Part shown: positions 60,787-64,000 of the stretch, piece by piece
Layout of the letters: each line of letters starts with the position of its first letter
How positions within the stretch are numbered: position 1 is the first letter of the stretch
DNA from: DYKG01 sp964596185
GTDB lineage: Bacteria > Muiribacteriota > Ozemobacteria > Ozemobacterales > Ozemobacteraceae
Reading direction: 5' to 3'
Assembly: GCA_964596185.1 (NCBI GenBank)
Contig: CAZQUE010000017.1
Coordinates: 7,721-71,720 of the forward strand
DNA length: 64,000 nucleotides
Translations under genes and position numbers: made by a program
The notes under the pieces: generated by a model
Seen by the model: the letters and a program-made list of their open reading frames with translations, nothing else
The model's database searches: none
What the model was told of the DNA's origin: nothing

Positions 60787-61678
60787 GATTCGGCTATCGA
60801 AGCTCTTTTTGTTTTTTTCTTTGCTGGCATTTTTTGCAATGTCAGACATCGTTTTTGCTAAAGAAACGATTTTCGTCAGCATTCCGCCACAGAAATTTTT
60901 TGTCGAGCAAATAGCCGGCGATTTGTTCGATGTCGAGATACTGGTGGGGGCCGGAATGTCGCCCCATGCATTCGAACCCTTGCCCAGGCAAATGGCCTCT
61001 CTCGGTCGTGCCCGCGCATTCATGGCAATTGGCCTGCCCTTCGAGCAGGCGCTTCTTGCGCGTATCGTCGACCTTTTCCCTCAGCTGAAAATTATCCGAA
61101 CCGACCAGGGAATTACCCGCAGACGCATGGCAACCAGCGAAGAAACATCTAATCATGTGCATCATGAAGGTTGCGATCATGGTGTCGGCGCCGAAGATCC
61201 GCATATCTGGCTTGATCCGATGAATGCCAAAATTATGGCTGAAAACATTACCAATGCGCTTTCAGAACTTTTTCCAGAAACTGAAAGTACTTTCAGACAA
61301 AACTGCAAAGCTTTTGCAAGAGAGCTTGATAGTCTGACTGAACATGTAAAGCTGATTCTGCAACCATTTGCCGGTCAGGCGATAATCGTTTTTCACCCGG
61401 CATTCGGTTATTTTACCGATCGTTTCGGATTGCGGCAGAGAGCTATTGAAATCGAAGGTAAAGAGCCCACTCCACGCCAGATGGTAAGTCTTATCCGCCA
61501 GGCCAAAGCCGAGAATATCAGGGTGATTTTTGTGCAGCAGCAGTTTTCGACCCGGGCTGCGCAGACCATCGCCGATTCCATTTCCGGTGCGGTTGTCGCC
61601 ATTGACCCATTGGCCGAAGATTATCTGGGCAATCTGCGCATAATTGCCCAGAAAATTTATCATGGTTTGAATAAATGA
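60773..61678 (+). CDS. znuA: ZnuA-like metal-binding solute-binding protein
   Basis: About 301 residues, cluster A-I periplasmic binding protein. A signal peptide (ending VFAKE) is followed by ligands in order: SPHAFEP, the loop HVHHEGCDHG (His-rich), EDPHIWLDPMNA, VFHPAFGYF and the acid in AIDPLAEDY. The His-rich loop favours Zn over Mn. Start codon uncertain: ATG 60773 or 60761, both inside the upstream gene and without a strong SD. It delivers metal to the permease encoded two genes downstream. Confidence 0.9.
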   Translation: MQKNRIRLSKLFLFFSLLAFFAMSDIVFAKETIFVSIPPQKFFVEQIAGDLFDVEILVGAGMSPHAFEPLPRQMASLGRARAFMAIGLPFEQALLARIVDLFPQLKIIRTDQGITRRRMATSEETSNHVHHEGCDHGVGAEDPHIWLDPMNAKIMAENITNALSELFPETESTFRQNCKAFARELDSLTEHVKLILQPFAGQAIIVFHPAFGYFTDRFGLRQRAIEIEGKEPTPRQMVSLIRQAKAENIRVIFVQQQFSTRAAQTIADSISGAVVAIDPLAEDYLGNLRIIAQKIYHGLNK

Positions 61679-62448
61679 ATGAGACTCCGTCGATAATATC
61701 CTTTTCTGATGTTGATTTTGAGTATATTCCCGGTAGCAAGGTCTTGCAGAATATTAATTTAAGCGTGCCGGCCGGTGAATTTGCCTGTGTTGTCGGGCCC
61801 AATGGCGGCGGCAAAACTACTCTTCTCAAGTTGATTCTTGGCATGCTCAAGCCTTCGAAGGGTGAGATTAAAATCTTTGGCAAAGCTCCAGAAAAAGCTC
61901 TTGATAAAATAGGCTACGTGCCGCAGCAATCGAAATTTGACAGCAATTTTCCCGTAAGTGTTCTCGATGTTGTTCTGATGGGATTTCTTGATAAAAACTT
62001 TATCTGGGGCGGTTACTCAAAAAAGCATAAAGAAAGAGCGCTTGCTGCCATAAATGAAGTTGGGATAGATGGTCTGGCTGATCGAAGCTTCAACGATCTT
62101 TCGGGGGGGCAGCGTCAGCGGGCTCTCATGGCAAGAGCTCTGGTTTCTGACCCGCAATTGCTGTTACTCGACGAGCCGACTTCGAATATAGATATTCATG
62201 GAACCGAGCAGTTTTACAACATGTTTGAGCATTTGAACAAAAAATATACGATTATCATGGTCTCTCATGATATCGGCTTTGTTTCAAGCCGTGTTAAAAG
62301 CGTGATTTGTATCAGGCAGACTCTGCAGGTTCATCCTGTTTCCGAACTCACCGGAGAAACTATGCAAAGCCTTTATGGCGGCGGGGTTCATGTTATTCGT
62401 CACGATCATCGCTGTTCGGAAGGGGGGCACAGTTGTTCGCATTCCTGA
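61675..62448 (+). CDS. znuC: ABC transporter ATP-binding protein, ZnuC-like
   Basis: 257 residues. Walker A VVGPNGGGKTTLLK, Q-loop YVPQQSKFD, signature LSGGQRQRALMARAL, Walker B LLLLDEPTSN and switch His in VSHDIG. It couples ATP hydrolysis to zinc or manganese import. It starts at ATGA overlapping znuA. The C-terminal tail contains HVIRHDHRCSEGGHSCSHS, a His/Cys-rich extension, unusual for a ZnuC and possibly metal-sensing. Confidence 0.92.
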   Translation: MNETPSIISFSDVDFEYIPGSKVLQNINLSVPAGEFACVVGPNGGGKTTLLKLILGMLKPSKGEIKIFGKAPEKALDKIGYVPQQSKFDSNFPVSVLDVVLMGFLDKNFIWGGYSKKHKERALAAINEVGIDGLADRSFNDLSGGQRQRALMARALVSDPQLLLLDEPTSNIDIHGTEQFYNMFEHLNKKYTIIMVSHDIGFVSSRVKSVICIRQTLQVHPVSELTGETMQSLYGGGVHVIRHDHRCSEGGHSCSHS

Positions 62449-63275
62449 AAGATCTGGTCGAGTTGCCTTTTTTGCAGAATGCATTGTTGGCCGGGATTCT
62501 TTGCAGCATGGGGACTGGAGTTGTCGGCACCTATGTGGTTTTGCGGCGAATTACTTATATTGCTGCCGCAATTTCACATTGCATCCTTGGTGGAATCGGC
62601 GCAGCGAGATATGCTCAGGTTGTTCTCGGCTGGAGCTGGTTGCAACCAATGCATGGCGCAGTTATAACTGCCCTGGCCTCTGCGATAATAATCGGTATCG
62701 TCAGTTTGCGGGCGAAAGAGCGCGAAGACACCGTTATCAGCGCCTTATGGGCAGTTGGTATGGCGGCGGGCATTCTTTTCATTTTCAAAACTCCGGGCTA
62801 TAACGAAGATCTGATGAGTTATCTTTTCGGTAATATTCTCATGGTTTCTTCGAGTGACCTTTATCTTATTGCGTTGCTCGATTTTGTGGTCATTGGCCTG
62901 ACAATGCTTTTTTATAAGCAGTTCCTGGCGGTGTGTTTCGATGAGGAATTCGCCCGGACCCGTGGAGTAAGAGTAAACTTTTATTATTTGCTTATTCTTT
63001 GTCTGACCGCTTTGACCGTGGTTTTGACCGTGTCGGTGGTTGGGATTATCATGGTGATTGCTTTGATAAGTCTGCCGGTGGCCATTGCTTCGCGCTTTTT
63101 TAACCGGGTTTGGAAAATAATGCTTTTTTCGGTTTGTCTGGGAATTCTTTTTACCAGTGGAGGCCTGGCCATAAGCTATACTCCGAATCTGCCTGCCGGA
63201 GCCGTGACCATTATGTTCGCCGGCCTGGCTTATATTTTGACCATTTTGTATTCGGCGATTAAAACTAAGGTTTGA
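62433..63275 (+). CDS. znuB: ABC-3 family permease, ZnuB-like
   Basis: 280 residues with about eight or nine hydrophobic segments. VLRRITYIAAAISHCILGGIGA is the typical ABC-3 family motif near the N-terminus. TTG 62433 is chosen because GGAAGGGGGG lies five bases upstream; the frame runs on upstream inside znuC to 62307. It overlaps znuC by 16 bases. It forms the membrane channel of the importer. Confidence 0.9.
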   Translation: MFAFLKDLVELPFLQNALLAGILCSMGTGVVGTYVVLRRITYIAAAISHCILGGIGAARYAQVVLGWSWLQPMHGAVITALASAIIIGIVSLRAKEREDTVISALWAVGMAAGILFIFKTPGYNEDLMSYLFGNILMVSSSDLYLIALLDFVVIGLTMLFYKQFLAVCFDEEFARTRGVRVNFYYLLILCLTALTVVLTVSVVGIIMVIALISLPVAIASRFFNRVWKIMLFSVCLGILFTSGGLAISYTPNLPAGAVTIMFAGLAYILTILYSAIKTKV

Positions 63276-63279
63276 TTTA

Positions 63280-64000
<721 letters not shown>

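Overview
The window is a gene-dense, transposon-free piece of a bacterial chromosome. The organism looks diderm: it has two TolC-family outer-membrane channels, an RND efflux pump, a LysM protein ending in a predicted beta-barrel, lipoproteins and pseudopilin-type proteins. Gene content (two S9 peptidases, pseudopilins beside a FecR-like protein, STAS/SpoIIE-type signalling, many unassigned secreted proteins) recalls poorly cultured lineages such as Riflebacteria-like candidate phyla. That is only an impression and cannot be settled without a search. No rRNA, tRNA, CRISPR array, IS element or integrase was recognised. No gap between genes exceeds about 260 bases.

Layout. 1-4897: two prolyl-oligopeptidase-type peptidases and small partners. 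5108-6990: acetate kinase and a methyltransferase. 6956-15549: a minus-strand copper/silver efflux operon (YHS-like secreted protein, two TolC-like channels, CusB-like adaptor, CusA-like pump). 15785-17839: YyaL/DUF255 protein. 17985-22088: a seven-gene arsenic operon (ArsR, PF03773 permease, two thioredoxin-fold proteins, ArsF-like, ArsG/CcdA-like, ArsC). 22183-29813: AAA ATPase, type III restriction-modification (mod-res), small unknowns and a GNAT. 29810-33101: a four-gene signalling operon (STAS, cyclic-nucleotide-domain/MinD fusion, diiron oxygen-sensor-like MBL protein, SpoIIE-type phosphatase). 33273-41903: unknown secreted and coiled-coil proteins, a six-fold EF-hand-like repeat protein, an orphan ABC-2 permease, an HEXXH protein, and a PilN-like/STAS/TPR set. 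42130-49900: RRM protein, CPA2 antiporter, two related lipoproteins, RNB ribonuclease. 49976-56189: LysM/beta-barrel protein, PIN-PhoH, three pseudopilin-like proteins and a FecR-like protein. 56204-60465: uvrA-radA. 60520-64000: a ribbon-helix-helix regulator with Cys pairs, a znuABC-type importer, and a PF03773 permease whose (His-Glu)n tract is cut by the window edge.

Three metal systems (Cu/Ag efflux, As resistance, Zn/Mn uptake) lie within one window, which suggests a metal-stressed habitat. The arsenic and copper operons each have a recognisable sigma70-type promoter overlapped by an inverted repeat. The most interesting candidate for an undescribed system is the 29810-33101 operon. It joins an anti-sigma-antagonist-type switch and its phosphatase to a putative oxygen/NO-sensing diiron domain and a cyclic-nucleotide-gated MinD-like ATPase.
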